Origin: Candidatus Woesearchaeota archaeon
GTDB taxonomy: Archaea; Nanobdellota; Nanobdellia; Woesearchaeales; GW2011-AR4
Direction of reading: 5' to 3'
DNA: 13,878 nucleotides
NCBI GenBank assembly: GCA_030751755.1
Contig: JASMFO010000031.1
Coordinates: forward strand, 1-13,878
In this document: positions 13,675-13,878 of the stretch, piece by piece
Numbering within the stretch: the first letter of the stretch is position 1
How the letters are laid out: each line of letters starts with the position of its first letter
The notes under the pieces: model-generated
What the model was told of the DNA's origin: nothing
What the model saw: only the letters and a program-made list of their open reading frames with translations
Database searches by the model: none
Made by a program: the position numbers and the translations under genes

Positions 13675-13878
13675 ATGCCAGAAGAAAAGAGCAAAGAAAA
13701 ACTGAGAAAGGATGTTCAAAGAATTCTCGATGATATCCAAGAATTAAATAAAGACTTGAATGAAACTGGCGAGGAAATAGAAGAAACTGGAGAAGATGTT
13801 GAAGAAATTAAAGAAGACATTGAAGAAATTAAAGAAGACATTGGCACTTTACGGAAGGCTATGTCTAGGGGTAAGGAG
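13675..13878 (+). CDS. Acidic coiled-coil protein, N-terminal part (3' end outside window)
   Basis: The frame opens with ATG two bases after the cysS stop and stays open for 68 codons to the window edge. The visible part is highly charged (Glu/Lys/Asp-rich) with a heptad pattern, including two exact copies of the frame EEIKED preceded by Val and Ile. It must form a helical coiled coil. A Gly-Thr-Leu-Arg-Lys segment follows the repeats and could be a linker to a downstream domain or membrane helix beyond the edge. I do not recognise a family. The spacing implies co-transcription with cysS, but a functional link is not implied. Confidence 0.6.
   Translation, partial: MPEEKSKEKLRKDVQRILDDIQELNKDLNETGEEIEETGEDVEEIKEDIEEIKEDIGTLRKAMSRGKE
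13798..13839 (+). repeat. Tandem 21-bp repeat, two copies, in the coiled-coil gene
   Basis: Two adjacent 21-bp units (13798-13818 and 13819-13839) differ only at the first base (GTT versus ATT). Each encodes one heptad, VEEIKED or IEEIKED, so the DNA repeat equals one coiled-coil turn unit. This is probably a recent in-frame duplication. Confidence 0.7.

Noticed and set aside
1..13878. CRISPR arrays, insertion sequences, integrase or toxin-antitoxin genes
   Set aside because: No regularly spaced repeats, no terminal inverted repeats around a transposase, and no recombinase motif were found on either strand.

Overview
The window looks like a chromosomal segment of a small-genome, AT-rich archaeon. 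Archaeal markers are transcription factor TFB, Alba chromatin protein, ribosomal protein uL16 in its archaeal L10e form, a Trm112-type zinc ribbon, a Lon-like S16 protease without an ATPase domain, and TATA boxes about 25-29 nt upstream of many start codons. The low G+C, compact gene packing and gene mix would fit a DPANN lineage such as Woesearchaeota or Pacearchaeota. That placement is an inference from style, not from a phylogenetic marker comparison.

Layout. (1) 1-3201: 3' part of an L-aspartate dehydrogenase gene, then topA, then a convergent small membrane protein gene whose end overlaps topA by 11 bp. (2) 3202-5375: a secreted, membrane-anchored Lon-like protease, followed by a 249-nt gap with an orphan TATA box and a long imperfect hairpin. 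(3) 5376-7091: an unrecognised 205-residue protein divergent from a lipoprotein-like protein with two phospholipase D (HKD) motifs. (4) 7093-9704: a 59-codon Trm112-family gene on the minus strand, divergent from tfb, followed by an E1-like (MoeB/UbaA) protein fused to a rhodanese domain. (5) 9764-12031, all minus strand: alba, a CNNM/CorC-type membrane CBS protein, and ribosomal protein uL16/L10e. (6) 12098-13878: tRNA-Cys, cysS and the start of an acidic coiled-coil gene, tightly packed.

The most striking element is the tRNA-Cys(GCA) gene at 12153-12271. It reads as a normal 73-nt tRNA only if two short introns are removed: 14 nt at position 8/9 and 32 nt at position 59/60. Both junctions fit bulge-helix-bulge geometry, and there is no intron at the usual 37/38 site. 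Its leader carries a second copy of the 5' acceptor strand plus a perfect 6-bp hairpin. The cognate synthetase gene cysS begins 9 nt after the tRNA with no room for its own promoter, which suggests joint expression of tRNA-Cys and CysRS.

Most of the rest is housekeeping: NAD synthesis, DNA topology, transcription initiation, chromatin, translation and sulfur transfer. The envelope-facing genes (S16 protease, HKD lipoprotein, CNNM protein, small membrane protein) and the unrecognised 205-residue protein are the less ordinary part. No CRISPR array, insertion sequence or integrase was seen, and no stretch longer than 300 nt lacks a gene.
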